Positions 26,250-36,322 of a stretch of DNA of 64,000 nt are shown piece after piece. Position numbers and translations under genes: made by a program. A model generated the notes under the pieces. It was given only the letters and a program-made list of their open reading frames with translations, was not told where the DNA came from and did not search any database. Each line of letters begins with the position of its first letter. Positions within the stretch are counted from its first letter, which is position 1. Source of the DNA: Marinoscillum luteum (GTDB lineage: Bacteria > Bacteroidota > Bacteroidia > Cytophagales > Cyclobacteriaceae); contig NZ_JBIPKE010000014.1 of NCBI RefSeq assembly GCF_044005705.1, positions 248,001 through 312,000 of the forward strand. Reading direction: 5' to 3'.

Positions 26250-28823
26250 TTGCAAATATCTATTGTGCGCATTAATCTCATAACTTATTTCATTTTAATT
26301 ACCCTGTTGGTAGCCGGCTGCTCCTACAGCAGCGGGCCTGTGAGCACAGCTTATCAAAATGTAACTGCGCATTACAATGCCTACTTCATCGCCAACGAAC
26401 TGATGAATGAAATAGAGCAAAGTGTCTATGACAACTATCAGTGGAATTATAACAAGGTACTCCCAATCTACGTACCCATTGACTCTAATGATGCCAAGAG
26501 CCTGGAAGCACAGATAGAAGACTGCATAGAAAAAGCCTCTATTGCCATTCAAAGGCACCCCAATTCCCGCTGGGAGGACGACTCCTACATATTGGTGGGC
26601 AAAGCGAGGTACTACTCCCTGGAATTTGCAGATGCCATTGAGACCTTCAAGTTTGTAAATAAGCATAGTGAAAATGACGATGCCCGACATGCTGCGCTGA
26701 TCGAGCTCATTAAATCCTTTGTAGACTTCAACGAAATTAATAATGCCATTGCTGTCTCTGATTATTTAAAAAAGGAGAAGCTCAACAATAAAAACAAGAA
26801 GGAACTGAGCATGGTACGAGCCTACTTGTTTCAGAAGCGCAAAGATTTGGATCAAATGGTACAGCACCTGGTAGCAGCTGAAGAACTTATGACCAAATAC
26901 TCGGATAAAGCCAGAATTGATTTTATCATCGGGCAGGTATACCAGCAACTAGGATTTGAGGCCGAAGCCTATAATTATTATGAGAGCTGTCTGAAAAATA
27001 ATCCTGTATACGAACTGGCCTTTTACACCAAGCTAAACATGGCACAGGTGACCCAGGTCACGAGTTCTGGAGACATCAAAAGGACCCAGAAATATTTCAA
27101 AAAACTCCTAAAAGACACTAAAAACACGGAGTATAAAGACAAAATCTACTACGAGATGGCCAATTTTGAAGTAAAGCAAGGCAACCTCGATCAGGCCATC
27201 GCTTACTACAAAGAATCAGTAAAATCCTCGGTAAAAAATAAACGCCAGAAGGCCTACTCGTATTTGAAACTCGGCCAGATCTACTATGACAGCCTCAAAA
27301 ACTTTGTGTTAGCGCAGAATTATTACGACAGCACAGTCTCTACCATGCCCAGAGATGAGGAAAACTTCGAAAAAATCAAGCAACGACAGGAGATCCTTAA
27401 TGATTTTGTCAAGCAAATTGTAACCATCCAAACCAACGACAGTCTGGTGAGTCTTTCTCAACTTCCTCAAGATTCTCTTTTGGCACTTGCTACTGCAGTG
27501 GCTACAGAACAGCATGAAAAGGAAGCAGCAAAAAAGAAAAAAGAGGCTAAACGCGCCAGCCAGCAAAGCACTGTATTTGACCAACAAGGGGGAGACCTGA
27601 TAGGGGCAAACCTGGCACCTGGCGCCACCTGGTATTTCTACAATACCACAGCTGTAGGCAAAGGTGTTACGGAATTCAAACGCATCTGGGGTAGTCGACC
27701 TCTCGAAGATAACTGGAGGCGAAGCCTCAAGGCTGGTGGTGAGATTACCACCGGAGCTGAGGGAGAAGCATTAGCCAAAAAGAAGCCAAGTGCAGAAACT
27801 GAAGGCGACGATGCCATACAGACAATGGTGGACGAAATGCTCGCCTCCGTGCCTTCCAGTCAGGAAGAAATCAATAAACTCCTGGCTCAGGTAGAAGAGG
27901 CCCATTACAACCTCGGGAATATCTATGATTTCAAACTGGATGAAAATGCCAATGCCATTGAAACCTTTGAAACACTTATAGCGCGGTTCCCGCAAACTGA
28001 ATATAAGGCAGAAGTCCTGTACCAGCTTTACCTCCTTTATAAGGGCTCCAACATTGAGCTGGCCACACTCAAGTCTGATGAACTCAAACGAGACTTCCCG
28101 GAGTCTATATATGCCAAACTTGTGGATAACCCCAACTACCGAGAAGAGAGCAAGGCCGCAACCGAGCAGCTCAAAATGGTGTACACCAAAGCTTACAAGC
28201 TCTACAAAAGCAAGGATTACCAGAAAAGTAAATACCTACTGGACAGTGCTTTCAACCTCTATCCTGAAAACTCATTCAGTGATAACATTGCACTACTCAA
28301 TGTTCTGAACATGGGAGAGCTGGAGGGACAATTCAAATATCAGTATGAACTCAATAACTTCATTAAAACATATCCGGAAAGCGAATTAATCCCTTACGCG
28401 CAAAAACTGGTAAAGACCAGTGAAGACTATCAAATCAACCTCTACAACAGTGCTAAGGCCCGTTTTGTAGAATACTTTAAGCAGAAGCATTATTTGGTGG
28501 TCGTATATCCAAACAATGACCAACTCACCCAACAAATACCTTTGGAGGTAGAAGAATTCATTAAAGCCAAGAATTTTGGCCTGACCACCGGCAACCTCAT
28601 TCTCAACCAGGATCATGCGCTCGTGCTAATCAATGAGTTTCCCGCTAAGGGAAGTGCCGAGAAGTTTCTCACCATGCTCAATGCCGAGCTTTCCCTTAAA
28701 GACTTACATAAAGGAGAAAAAATATACAGCTTTGTAATTACGGAGGACAATTTCGATATCTTCTATCAAACCAAAGATGTCAACGCCTATTTGAATTTCT
28801 TTGAAAAACACTATCCCCAATGA
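26250..28823 (+). CDS. sprE: TPR lipoprotein of SprE/PorW type (type IX secretion / gliding)
   Basis: 857 residues from a TTG start; a GTG at 26265 would also give a complete lipoprotein signal. Lipobox LVAGC places the acylated Cys at residue 24. Repeated TPR helices (for example around residues 85-330 and 560-640) surround a lysine-rich low-complexity linker (EKEAAKKKKEAKRAS). Length and layout match the SprE/PorW lipoproteins, which are needed for type IX secretion and link the outer-membrane translocon to the PorK/PorN (GldK/GldN) ring. It overlaps the following PBP gene by 4 bases (ATGA). The call is by architecture and Bacteroidota context. Confidence 0.8.
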   Translation: MQISIVRINLITYFILITLLVAGCSYSSGPVSTAYQNVTAHYNAYFIANELMNEIEQSVYDNYQWNYNKVLPIYVPIDSNDAKSLEAQIEDCIEKASIAIQRHPNSRWEDDSYILVGKARYYSLEFADAIETFKFVNKHSENDDARHAALIELIKSFVDFNEINNAIAVSDYLKKEKLNNKNKKELSMVRAYLFQKRKDLDQMVQHLVAAEELMTKYSDKARIDFIIGQVYQQLGFEAEAYNYYESCLKNNPVYELAFYTKLNMAQVTQVTSSGDIKRTQKYFKKLLKDTKNTEYKDKIYYEMANFEVKQGNLDQAIAYYKESVKSSVKNKRQKAYSYLKLGQIYYDSLKNFVLAQNYYDSTVSTMPRDEENFEKIKQRQEILNDFVKQIVTIQTNDSLVSLSQLPQDSLLALATAVATEQHEKEAAKKKKEAKRASQQSTVFDQQGGDLIGANLAPGATWYFYNTTAVGKGVTEFKRIWGSRPLEDNWRRSLKAGGEITTGAEGEALAKKKPSAETEGDDAIQTMVDEMLASVPSSQEEINKLLAQVEEAHYNLGNIYDFKLDENANAIETFETLIARFPQTEYKAEVLYQLYLLYKGSNIELATLKSDELKRDFPESIYAKLVDNPNYREESKAATEQLKMVYTKAYKLYKSKDYQKSKYLLDSAFNLYPENSFSDNIALLNVLNMGELEGQFKYQYELNNFIKTYPESELIPYAQKLVKTSEDYQINLYNSAKARFVEYFKQKHYLVVVYPNNDQLTQQIPLEVEEFIKAKNFGLTTGNLILNQDHALVLINEFPAKGSAEKFLTMLNAELSLKDLHKGEKIYSFVITEDNFDIFYQTKDVNAYLNFFEKHYPQ

Positions 28824-31099
28824 ATAAACGAACGCTCAGAATCATCGTCATCGTACTGTGGGTTCTCTTTTTAGGAGCTGCCATCACCATACCATCCCTT
28901 TTTTACATGGTCAAACATGACACCAATGGATGGTTTGGAGACCTGCCAAGTCTGCAGGATCTTGAAAAGCCAGATCCGGATCTCTCCTCTGAGCTGATCA
29001 GTGCAGATGGTGTTTCGCTGGGTAAATACTACAGAAAAAATCGAACTCCTGTGACTTATGAAGAGCTGTCTCCAGAGCTGGTCAATACGCTCCTGGTCAC
29101 GGAGGATATTCGTTTCAAAAAACACTCCGGTATCGATCTCAAAGGATTGTTAAGAGCCGTCATTGGAAAACTAACATTTCAATTCAACGGTGGTGGCTCT
29201 ACCATCACCATGCAGCTGGCCGAAAACCTCTACAGCACCTCTTCAGCCAATCGTGGCTCACTTTACAAATACTCATCTGTTGGCCAAATCATTACTAAAC
29301 TCAAAGAATGGATCATCTCTGTTCAGCTAGAACAGTCGTATACCAAGGAGGAAATACTTGCCATGTACCTCAACACCGTGGAGTATGGAAGCAACTCCTT
29401 CGGAATTAAAGTTGCTGCCAAAACTTTTTTTAACAAACTCCCATCACAGCTCAATTATAGCGAAGCGGCACTGCTTGTTGGGGCGATCAATGCGCCTACC
29501 CGATACAGCCCCATCATGAATCCTGACAATGCGATGGCCAAAAGAACAGAGGTGCTCTATAACCTTCATAAATACGGACTCTTAACAAGAGATACCTTCG
29601 ACAGTCTCAAAACAACAGATTTCGGCCTCACTTATTTAGTCGATAATCACAACGAAGGTCTGGCCACCTACTTCCGGTTTGTCATCAGAAATTTTCTGCT
29701 CTCCTGGACGAAAGAGCATGGCTATGACCTCTTTGAGGATGGGCTCAAAATCTATACTACCATTGACAGTCGTATGCAGGAATACGCCGAGCAAGCCATG
29801 AAAGAGCACATGGATACTTTACAATCCATCTTTGATGATCATTGGTCCACTCTTAAAAGTAACCCCTGGATCGACGATAACGGAAATGAAATCGAGGGGT
29901 TCATTGAAAACGCAATGAAAAGGACACCACAGTATCGCGCGCTGGTTAGTAACTATGGAAAAGAATCAGACTCTGTAGAGATACTCCTGAATAAAAAGAA
30001 ATCAATGACAGTTTTTAGTTGGGATGGTGAGATAGATACGGTGTTCAGTGCCTATGATTCCCTACGATATTACAAAAAGTTCCTGCAGGCAGGCTTCATG
30101 GCCATGGACCCCAAAAATGGCAACATTAAAGCTTGGGTAGGCGGTATCAATCACAAATACTTTAAATACGATCATGTCAGTCAGGGGAAAAGACAACCGG
30201 GATCCACCTTCAAGCCTTTTGTCTACACGGTGGCCATCGATAACGACTATTCTCCATGCTATCCGGTAGTGGATGCCCCGGTAACATTCGCCATGCCTGG
30301 ACAGGATCCTCCCACTTATACTCCTGACAATGCCAGTGGCAAGTTTAGTGGAGAAGTCATGACCATCCGGCAAGCCATGGCTAGATCTGTCAACAGTATA
30401 ACCGCCTTTGTGATGAAACAGGTGAAACCTGAGACTGTGATAGAATATGCCAGAAGACTGGGAATAGAGAGTCCACTAGCCCCTGTTCCTGCGCTGGCAT
30501 TAGGTGCCGGTGGAGATGTTTCACTTCAGGAAATGCTCGCTGCGTACTCTACCTTTGTCAACAAAGGCATCTATACCAAACCCTTTTTCATTTCTCGAAT
30601 AGAAGATGAAAATGGTAATGTGATACAGCAATTCGTTCCGGAAACGAGAGAGGCACTCAATGAAGAAACAGCTTACCTGATGCTTCACATGCTTAAAGGA
30701 ACCACCGAAGAGACCGGAGGTACAGGTCTCTCTATCGATCGGGAACTCAGGATGGATAACGAAATAGCGGCCAAAACAGGTACCACTCAGAATGCATCGG
30801 ATGGTTGGTTTATGGGGGTCACTAAGGACCTGGCAGCTGGCGCATGGGTAGGTGGAGACGATCGCTCCATTCACTTCAAATACTGGGCGATGGGACAAGG
30901 CGCCAGAACAGCCATGCCCATTTGGGAAAAATTCATGCTTAAGATATATGCCGATCCTACATTGGGGTACCAAAAGGGTCCATTTGACAAACCTTTGAAA
31001 CCAATTAGTGTGGAGTTGGATTGTGATAAATACAATGATGTTCTCCAGCCTACAGATTCTCTTCGATTCGACCTGATAGACGAAGACGATATCATGTAA
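28820..31099 (+). CDS. Bifunctional class A penicillin-binding protein
   Basis: 759 residues: N-terminal TM helix (about 8-30), glycosyltransferase 51 domain with catalytic E95 in VTEDIRF and the motif GGSTITMQLAENL, then a transpeptidase domain with SxxK at S462-K465 (PGSTFK), SVN at 523-525 and KTG at 652-654. It polymerises glycan strands and cross-links peptides in the periplasm. Its start overlaps the stop of the SprE-like gene, so secretion and wall-synthesis genes are coupled. uvrC follows 5 bases later. Confidence 0.95.
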   Translation: MNKRTLRIIVIVLWVLFLGAAITIPSLFYMVKHDTNGWFGDLPSLQDLEKPDPDLSSELISADGVSLGKYYRKNRTPVTYEELSPELVNTLLVTEDIRFKKHSGIDLKGLLRAVIGKLTFQFNGGGSTITMQLAENLYSTSSANRGSLYKYSSVGQIITKLKEWIISVQLEQSYTKEEILAMYLNTVEYGSNSFGIKVAAKTFFNKLPSQLNYSEAALLVGAINAPTRYSPIMNPDNAMAKRTEVLYNLHKYGLLTRDTFDSLKTTDFGLTYLVDNHNEGLATYFRFVIRNFLLSWTKEHGYDLFEDGLKIYTTIDSRMQEYAEQAMKEHMDTLQSIFDDHWSTLKSNPWIDDNGNEIEGFIENAMKRTPQYRALVSNYGKESDSVEILLNKKKSMTVFSWDGEIDTVFSAYDSLRYYKKFLQAGFMAMDPKNGNIKAWVGGINHKYFKYDHVSQGKRQPGSTFKPFVYTVAIDNDYSPCYPVVDAPVTFAMPGQDPPTYTPDNASGKFSGEVMTIRQAMARSVNSITAFVMKQVKPETVIEYARRLGIESPLAPVPALALGAGGDVSLQEMLAAYSTFVNKGIYTKPFFISRIEDENGNVIQQFVPETREALNEETAYLMLHMLKGTTEETGGTGLSIDRELRMDNEIAAKTGTTQNASDGWFMGVTKDLAAGAWVGGDDRSIHFKYWAMGQGARTAMPIWEKFMLKIYADPTLGYQKGPFDKPLKPISVELDCDKYNDVLQPTDSLRFDLIDEDDIM

Positions 31100-31104
31100 C
31101 CTAC

Positions 31105-32907
31105 ATGGAATCTCACAAATTTTCTACCCAAGAATACGGCAAGCTCCCGCACCAGCCGGGTGTATACAAGTTCTACGACCGCACCAATACCATTATATAT
31201 GTAGGTAAGGCCAAAGACCTTCTCAAGCGGGTATCAAGCTATTTCAACAAATCAAAGCAGGCCAGTAGAAAAACGGTCAAACTGGTTCGAGAAATTGAAA
31301 GCATTGAAGTCATCATTGTAAACAGTGAATTCGATGCGCTGCTATTGGAAAACAGCCTCATCAAGGAGAATCAACCAAAGTACAACATTCTTCTAAAAGA
31401 TGACAAGACCTTCCCAAGCATCTGTGTCACCAATGAGCGTTTTCCCAGAATATACTCCACCCGAAGCATAGACTCCTCCAAGGGTACCTATTATGGCCCC
31501 TATACAAGCGTAAAAGCCATGAACGGAGTGCTGGATTTGCTAAGAAAACTCTACAAAATCAGAACGTGCAATTTCAACCTTTCAGAGCGAAACGTCAGCC
31601 AGGGAAAATTCAAAGTTTGCTTAGAATATCACATCGGCAATTGTCTGGGGCCCTGTGAAGGACTACAGGAAGAATCTGACTACATGGAGGACATCCAGAG
31701 CGCCCATCACATTCTGAAAGGCAACATATCCACGGTGAAAGCGGGCTATAAAGAGCTTATGCAAAATGCTGCCGAAGAGTTGAAATTTGAATCAGCTCAG
31801 GATTTTAAACAAAAACTGGATCACCTGGATAATTTTCAGTCGAAATCACTCATCGTCAATCCCAAAATCAGTGACCTGGACATCTTTGGAGTAATAGGTG
31901 ATGGTAGCAAATACTACCTCAACTATATGAAAATTGAGCACGGTAGTATTAGAATGTCTGAGACCGTGGAGTCTAAAAGAAAACTGGACGAGCCAGAAGA
32001 AGAGCTGCTCCAGCTGATCCTGTTTAGTCTCAGAAATAAGTACAGTAGCTCAAGTACAGAAATCATTAGTAACCGCCCGATCAACGGCTGGGATGAAATA
32101 GAAATCACCCAACCCAAAATCGGTGATAAGAAAAAGCTTCTGGATCTTTCACTCAAAAATGCACTCTTTTTTAAGAATGATCGCCTGGTGAGGAGCGAGG
32201 GAAAGAAAACCAGCGGTGAAAAAATTCTTGAACAGTTGCAATCTGATTTGGGATTAAAGAGTTTACCCAGACACATCGAATGTTTTGACAACAGCAATAT
32301 CCAGGGCACTAACCCTGTCTCCTCAATGGTTTGCTTCAAAAACGGTAAACCATCCAAGAAAGACTATCGCAAATACAACATCAAGACGGTGGTGGGGCCG
32401 GATGATTTTGCCAGCATGAGAGAGGTAGTAGGCAGAAGGTATAAGTACCTCACAGAAGAGAATCTCCCGCTCCCAGATTTGGTCATCATAGATGGAGGGA
32501 AAGGGCAGCTGAGCGCCGCCTGTGAACCCCTCAAAGAACTTGGTCTCTATGGAAGACTTCCAATAGTAGGAATCGCCAAGAGACTTGAGGAAATTTACTA
32601 CCCGGAAGATTCAATCCCTTTGCACATAAGCAAGAAATCCCCAGCCTTGAAACTCCTCCAGCATTTAAGAGATGAGGCCCATCGGTTTGCCATCACTTTT
32701 CACAGGTCCAAAAGGAGCAAAGCCAGCATCCAATCCGAGCTCGATCATATCAAAGGTCTGGGGAGCATTACAAAGGAGAAATTGCTCCGTCATTTCAAAA
32801 GTATCAAACGAATTGAAATGGCGCAGGAGGAAGAACTCGCTGAAATAGTTGGCAAGTCGAAAGCCAACATACTGACAACCTATTTCCAACAAAAAAAGGG
32901 ATCGTAA
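31105..32907 (+). CDS. uvrC: UvrABC excinuclease subunit C
   Basis: 600 residues. The GIY-YIG nuclease domain is at the N-terminus (PGVYKFYD and IIYVGKAKDLLKRV), with the cysteine cluster CLEYHIGNCLGPC near residues 173-185. A UVR-type helical hairpin follows near residue 235, then the RNase H-like 5' nuclease domain (HIECFDNSNIQGT, VIIDGGKGQL) and C-terminal helix-hairpin-helix motifs. It makes the two incisions in nucleotide excision repair. uvrA is also in the window (45508-48366). Confidence 0.97.
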   Translation: MESHKFSTQEYGKLPHQPGVYKFYDRTNTIIYVGKAKDLLKRVSSYFNKSKQASRKTVKLVREIESIEVIIVNSEFDALLLENSLIKENQPKYNILLKDDKTFPSICVTNERFPRIYSTRSIDSSKGTYYGPYTSVKAMNGVLDLLRKLYKIRTCNFNLSERNVSQGKFKVCLEYHIGNCLGPCEGLQEESDYMEDIQSAHHILKGNISTVKAGYKELMQNAAEELKFESAQDFKQKLDHLDNFQSKSLIVNPKISDLDIFGVIGDGSKYYLNYMKIEHGSIRMSETVESKRKLDEPEEELLQLILFSLRNKYSSSSTEIISNRPINGWDEIEITQPKIGDKKKLLDLSLKNALFFKNDRLVRSEGKKTSGEKILEQLQSDLGLKSLPRHIECFDNSNIQGTNPVSSMVCFKNGKPSKKDYRKYNIKTVVGPDDFASMREVVGRRYKYLTEENLPLPDLVIIDGGKGQLSAACEPLKELGLYGRLPIVGIAKRLEEIYYPEDSIPLHISKKSPALKLLQHLRDEAHRFAITFHRSKRSKASIQSELDHIKGLGSITKEKLLRHFKSIKRIEMAQEEELAEIVGKSKANILTTYFQQKKGS

Positions 32908-32920
32908 ACGATCCCTTTCC
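32894..32920. terminator. Bidirectional terminator between uvrC and gldN
   Basis: Stem AAAGGGATCG (32895-32904) / CGATCCCTTT (32909-32918) with a four-base loop; the uvrC stop codon lies in the loop. On the minus strand it is followed by a run of seven T, giving gldN a strong terminator; on the plus strand the T-tract is short. Confidence 0.85.
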
Positions 32921-32942
32921 CTCATATTATTTCAAGAAGTAA

Positions 32943-33779
32943 TTAGTACTCCCACAACTCACTTTCATATTCCATCAGATCATATTCATATTTCTGCTGA
33001 AGCATTACAGCATCAAATGGATCTGAGGTAAGCTGCCTGATATCAAGGTTTTGTGCATTGGACATCTTAATGATTGGTGCAGAAAACAATCTAAGCTCAA
33101 GAGCGTCCCCATAGTTTCTATGTGCTGCCTGATTCTGGTTGTTATACCATATGGCTTTGTCTGCATAAGGCCCTCTGAACAACGCCACAACATCCTCATA
33201 CTTAAAATGACAAACCTGGTTTTCAAACCCTGCAGGATTCCAGGTAGAACCTGCTCTTCCCGGTAGGGCAATTGTCAAGGCTCTGATGTACCAATACATC
33301 CTGGATCTGTTACGATCAAACATCACTTCCTCTCTGATATACATTACATCGAATACATCCTTCGGAATAGGATCCGACTGAGGTCCACTGGCTTGCGCCT
33401 GACTAGAGGATTCGTTACCGAAACCACCACCAAAACCGCCACCAAAACCGCCGCCAAAATCACCGCCACCTTGACGCTCAACTGTTGTTTTTGTCTTAAA
33501 AACACTATCCGGCATCAGGTTGAGGCATGAATCCGTCATATAAGGCTTCAATAACCCCGCTTCCACAGCATCAAGCAGAAGTCGGGATATTTCACCGTTT
33601 CTGGAGAAAAAGGGCTGATTTTGCTTTTCACGCAAATCCATTCTCCTCCAAACCATTCTCTGGAACATAATCTGAGACTCTTGAACCTCAGGTTTTATGA
33701 TAGGAATCTTTACCTCCTGCGCATACAAAACAGGAATGGTCAGTAATCCAATCAACAGTGCATAACAAAATTTTTTCAT
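32943..33779 (-). CDS. gldN: Gliding motility / T9SS protein GldN
   Basis: 278 residues with a signal peptide (to about residue 20). The family's N-terminal block IMFQRMVWRRMDLREKQNQP and the C-terminal domain (YIREEVMFDRNRSRMYWYIR) are present. GldN (PorN) forms the periplasmic ring with GldK under the outer-membrane translocon. Residues 104-122 are a glycine-phenylalanine repeat (GGGFGGGFGG type) encoded by a 12-base tandem repeat, an insertion not general in the family. Last gene of gldKLMN. Confidence 0.95.
   Translation of the reverse strand: MKKFCYALLIGLLTIPVLYAQEVKIPIIKPEVQESQIMFQRMVWRRMDLREKQNQPFFSRNGEISRLLLDAVEAGLLKPYMTDSCLNLMPDSVFKTKTTVERQGGGDFGGGFGGGFGGGFGNESSSQAQASGPQSDPIPKDVFDVMYIREEVMFDRNRSRMYWYIRALTIALPGRAGSTWNPAGFENQVCHFKYEDVVALFRGPYADKAIWYNNQNQAAHRNYGDALELRLFSAPIIKMSNAQNLDIRQLTSDPFDAVMLQQKYEYDLMEYESELWEY
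33419..33472 (-). repeat. 12-base tandem repeat inside gldN
   Basis: Four near-copies of a 12-base unit of the form CCACCAAAACCG on the plus strand encode FGGG repeats on the minus strand. Copy number changes would keep frame, so the linker length can vary by replication slippage. Confidence 0.8.
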
Positions 33780-33791
33780 AACCTATCTGAA

Positions 33792-35441
33792 TTAATTTAG
33801 AGAGATGTTGATGAACCTATTATAATTATTAAAATCCTCAACCTCTTTTCTAAAGTTCTGTCTTTGTACTTTCCTTATTTCAATTGAAAGCTGGTCTCCT
33901 TTTCTGGCTTGCGATACAATGGCTGTAAGGTTAGCGGTTTCACCTACAGTAATGGTCGTTCTTCCGATACCCCCACTTACCAAGGTTATTTGTGCTTCAG
34001 CCACCCGGAACTTAGCATCCTCAGGAAGGAATTGCTGGAAACTCTCATCCGGAACTGCCTTAATATACAATCTTGGGGTCTTAGCAGATATACCAGTCTT
34101 CATATTCACCTCACCTTGGTCTGTATAAACTGTGATCGTTGGTGCAGGAATTCTGCGAACTCCAAATTCACGAGACCCAATGAGGTTTCCATTACTCGAA
34201 ACTTTTAGAACAACCTGCTCCGTAGAAGTAGGTACAATGGTTACCTGTCCTTTTGCGCTTCCCTGATAAGTTTTTGCGTTAGTTGCTGAGAATGCTGGAT
34301 TATAAGCTACACCAAGTTGTGGAACCTGTACGTCCAGATTGTTACCACATCTCAAATAAAGTGCGTTTACGGAAGTAGATTGAATCTGAATGGTCGGCTT
34401 CACCACAAAATACTCCACTACATCAGTAAAGGTAGTATCCCTACCGCCTGGTAGCGTAACAGTGATAGCCGCCTCGTAGGTCTTCTTCGCCAATCCTTCG
34501 GCATCAAATGTTGATGAATTGGCAGTGAATTCTACAAGACCCTGACCACTGGCATCCACTTCAATTTCGTTTCCATCATAAGTCATCGTAGGAGTCACTC
34601 CTGAAGACGATGCAGCGATGAACATTTTGGCGGTGTATTTGGTACCTGCAGCCACGTATCGAGACTCAGGCTTTACCATTGGTACAATAACATCAAACTT
34701 CAAATCACCAGCTCCTACTTTATCGGATAGGAAATCCAGCGCTCTTGTTTCATAGCTCAAAATTCTTGATTGAAACTCACTGATCGTAGCGATACCTGCC
34801 GGTGTTGGAGAATCACTAAATGCAAGATCAGCAAAAGCCTTACCTTTTTGATTAGGATCTTCTTTATAAACCGGATCTTCATCTGCATCTACAGCAATCT
34901 TCTTGTAAGCTGCCAGATCAGCTTCAGATGCTCCAATAGCACTCAGTTTCTCTTTCAATATCTCAGGAAATTTGTTGAGTCGTTCTTTCAACTCTATTCC
35001 ATGACCCTGACCGCCATCCTCAAGTGGCATCATATAGTGCCCTACAGTGGAGTAATCAGTTTTACCGATCAGGTGCTTAGCATCACCAGGGTACTCGGGA
35101 CTTTTCCCTTCCTCATAACCACCTGATTCTTCAACCAAAGCGATTTTAAGCTCAGTGAGCTCCTTCAGCATTTTGGAGGTTTCAGTTCTGATTTCCTGAG
35201 CCAACTCCGCTACCTTTACATCATCCTCTCTATTACCAGAATCATCAACCGTCTTTATAATACTTTCAACTATCTGACCATTTCGTTCCTCACTTTCGCG
35301 GTTAGCTTTTACTAACGAATCGTCAAGAAATACAAATTTGTCAATAATTGTAATGGAGACGTTCAATGCCAACAGAGCTGTTAGCACCAGGTACATCATC
35401 CCAATCAATTTTTGCCGCGGCGTTTCCTTTCCTCCAGACAT
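33792..35441 (-). CDS. gldM: Gliding motility / T9SS protein GldM
   Basis: 549 residues. One TM helix near the N-terminus (LIGMMYLVLTALLALNVS) and a large periplasmic part made of a helical domain (about 35-225) followed by beta domains, as in GldM/PorM. GldM dimers pair with GldL in the inner membrane, form the proton-driven motor of type IX secretion and gliding, and reach the GldK-GldN ring. It lies 12 bases before gldN and 31 bases after gldL. Confidence 0.96.
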   Translation of the reverse strand: MSGGKETPRQKLIGMMYLVLTALLALNVSITIIDKFVFLDDSLVKANRESEERNGQIVESIIKTVDDSGNREDDVKVAELAQEIRTETSKMLKELTELKIALVEESGGYEEGKSPEYPGDAKHLIGKTDYSTVGHYMMPLEDGGQGHGIELKERLNKFPEILKEKLSAIGASEADLAAYKKIAVDADEDPVYKEDPNQKGKAFADLAFSDSPTPAGIATISEFQSRILSYETRALDFLSDKVGAGDLKFDVIVPMVKPESRYVAAGTKYTAKMFIAASSSGVTPTMTYDGNEIEVDASGQGLVEFTANSSTFDAEGLAKKTYEAAITVTLPGGRDTTFTDVVEYFVVKPTIQIQSTSVNALYLRCGNNLDVQVPQLGVAYNPAFSATNAKTYQGSAKGQVTIVPTSTEQVVLKVSSNGNLIGSREFGVRRIPAPTITVYTDQGEVNMKTGISAKTPRLYIKAVPDESFQQFLPEDAKFRVAEAQITLVSGGIGRTTITVGETANLTAIVSQARKGDQLSIEIRKVQRQNFRKEVEDFNNYNRFINISLN

Positions 35442-35472
35442 ATTATTTTTAGTTTAAGCTTGTGTTGGAAAA

Positions 35473-36285
35473 TTACCCTTGTTTCATTGCGCTCAGCATA
35501 TTACCATATACCTTATTGAGGGATGCAATATTGGTAGTAAGTGTATTAAGCTGAGCTTGAAATGCTGAAGTCTCCTTACCAGCTTCGCCCATGCTTTCCA
35601 AAGCCTGAGTCAGGTTAGAGTAGAACTTGTTCATTGACTTCACATGTCCTTGCGCATCTTTCAACTCCATTTCATACACAGCGTTCAAAGCACCTAAACT
35701 CTTAGTGACATTTTGCACCTGGCTGTGATACTCCTTCGTATCCTTAGAAGCCTCTGCCATTGCTGACATAGCCTGCATCGAAGTAGCATATGACTTATTC
35801 ATTTCAACCAGAGAGTTAGAAGCGGCCTTAGCATTCTTGGCATACTCATTAGTTACCAAAGCGGCATCTCCCAACTGAGCCATTTTAGCAGCAGAATCAG
35901 CAAGATTTTTCATGCCATCACCTAAACTCTTAATAAGCTCAGGTCCCACCTTAGCATCTGCCAACATTTTATCCATACCAGCAGCAACTCCGGTGTTATT
36001 TCCACCACTTGTCACCTTTCTTGGTGCAGCAGCAGGACCATCGTAATCATCAGCCAGTTCAGGATACACCTTAGACCAATCTGGATCCTTGTGTGCAGGC
36101 TCGAAAGCACTAAGGAAGAAGATCACCGCTTCCACAGTAAGACCAATACCAAGCATAGGTCCGGACCCCGGAAGGTGAAGAATTTTAAACATAGCACCAA
36201 CAATTACTATTGCCGCCCCGATACCATATATCTTAGGCATTATTGTGCTGAAAAGAAGCTCTACGAATCCGCCTTTTTTGCTCAT
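35473..36285 (-). CDS. gldL: Gliding motility / T9SS motor protein GldL
   Basis: 270 residues. Two TM helices at the N-terminus (about 15-33 and 42-60) with the short loop KILHLPGSGP, including the conserved Lys-His area, and E52 within VEAVIF, the expected proton-carrying residue of the motor. A long cytoplasmic helical region follows. The N-terminal motif MPKIYGIGAAIVI is typical. Confidence 0.95.
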   Translation of the reverse strand: MSKKGGFVELLFSTIMPKIYGIGAAIVIVGAMFKILHLPGSGPMLGIGLTVEAVIFFLSAFEPAHKDPDWSKVYPELADDYDGPAAAPRKVTSGGNNTGVAAGMDKMLADAKVGPELIKSLGDGMKNLADSAAKMAQLGDAALVTNEYAKNAKAASNSLVEMNKSYATSMQAMSAMAEASKDTKEYHSQVQNVTKSLGALNAVYEMELKDAQGHVKSMNKFYSNLTQALESMGEAGKETSAFQAQLNTLTTNIASLNKVYGNMLSAMKQG

Positions 36286-36322
36286 TTTGTTGAAATATTT
36301 AGGTTAGTAATTTTTATCAAGT

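Noticed and set aside
33419..33472. Possible CRISPR-like short repeats in gldN
   Set aside because: The 12-base units are contiguous without spacers and are in frame in a real gene.
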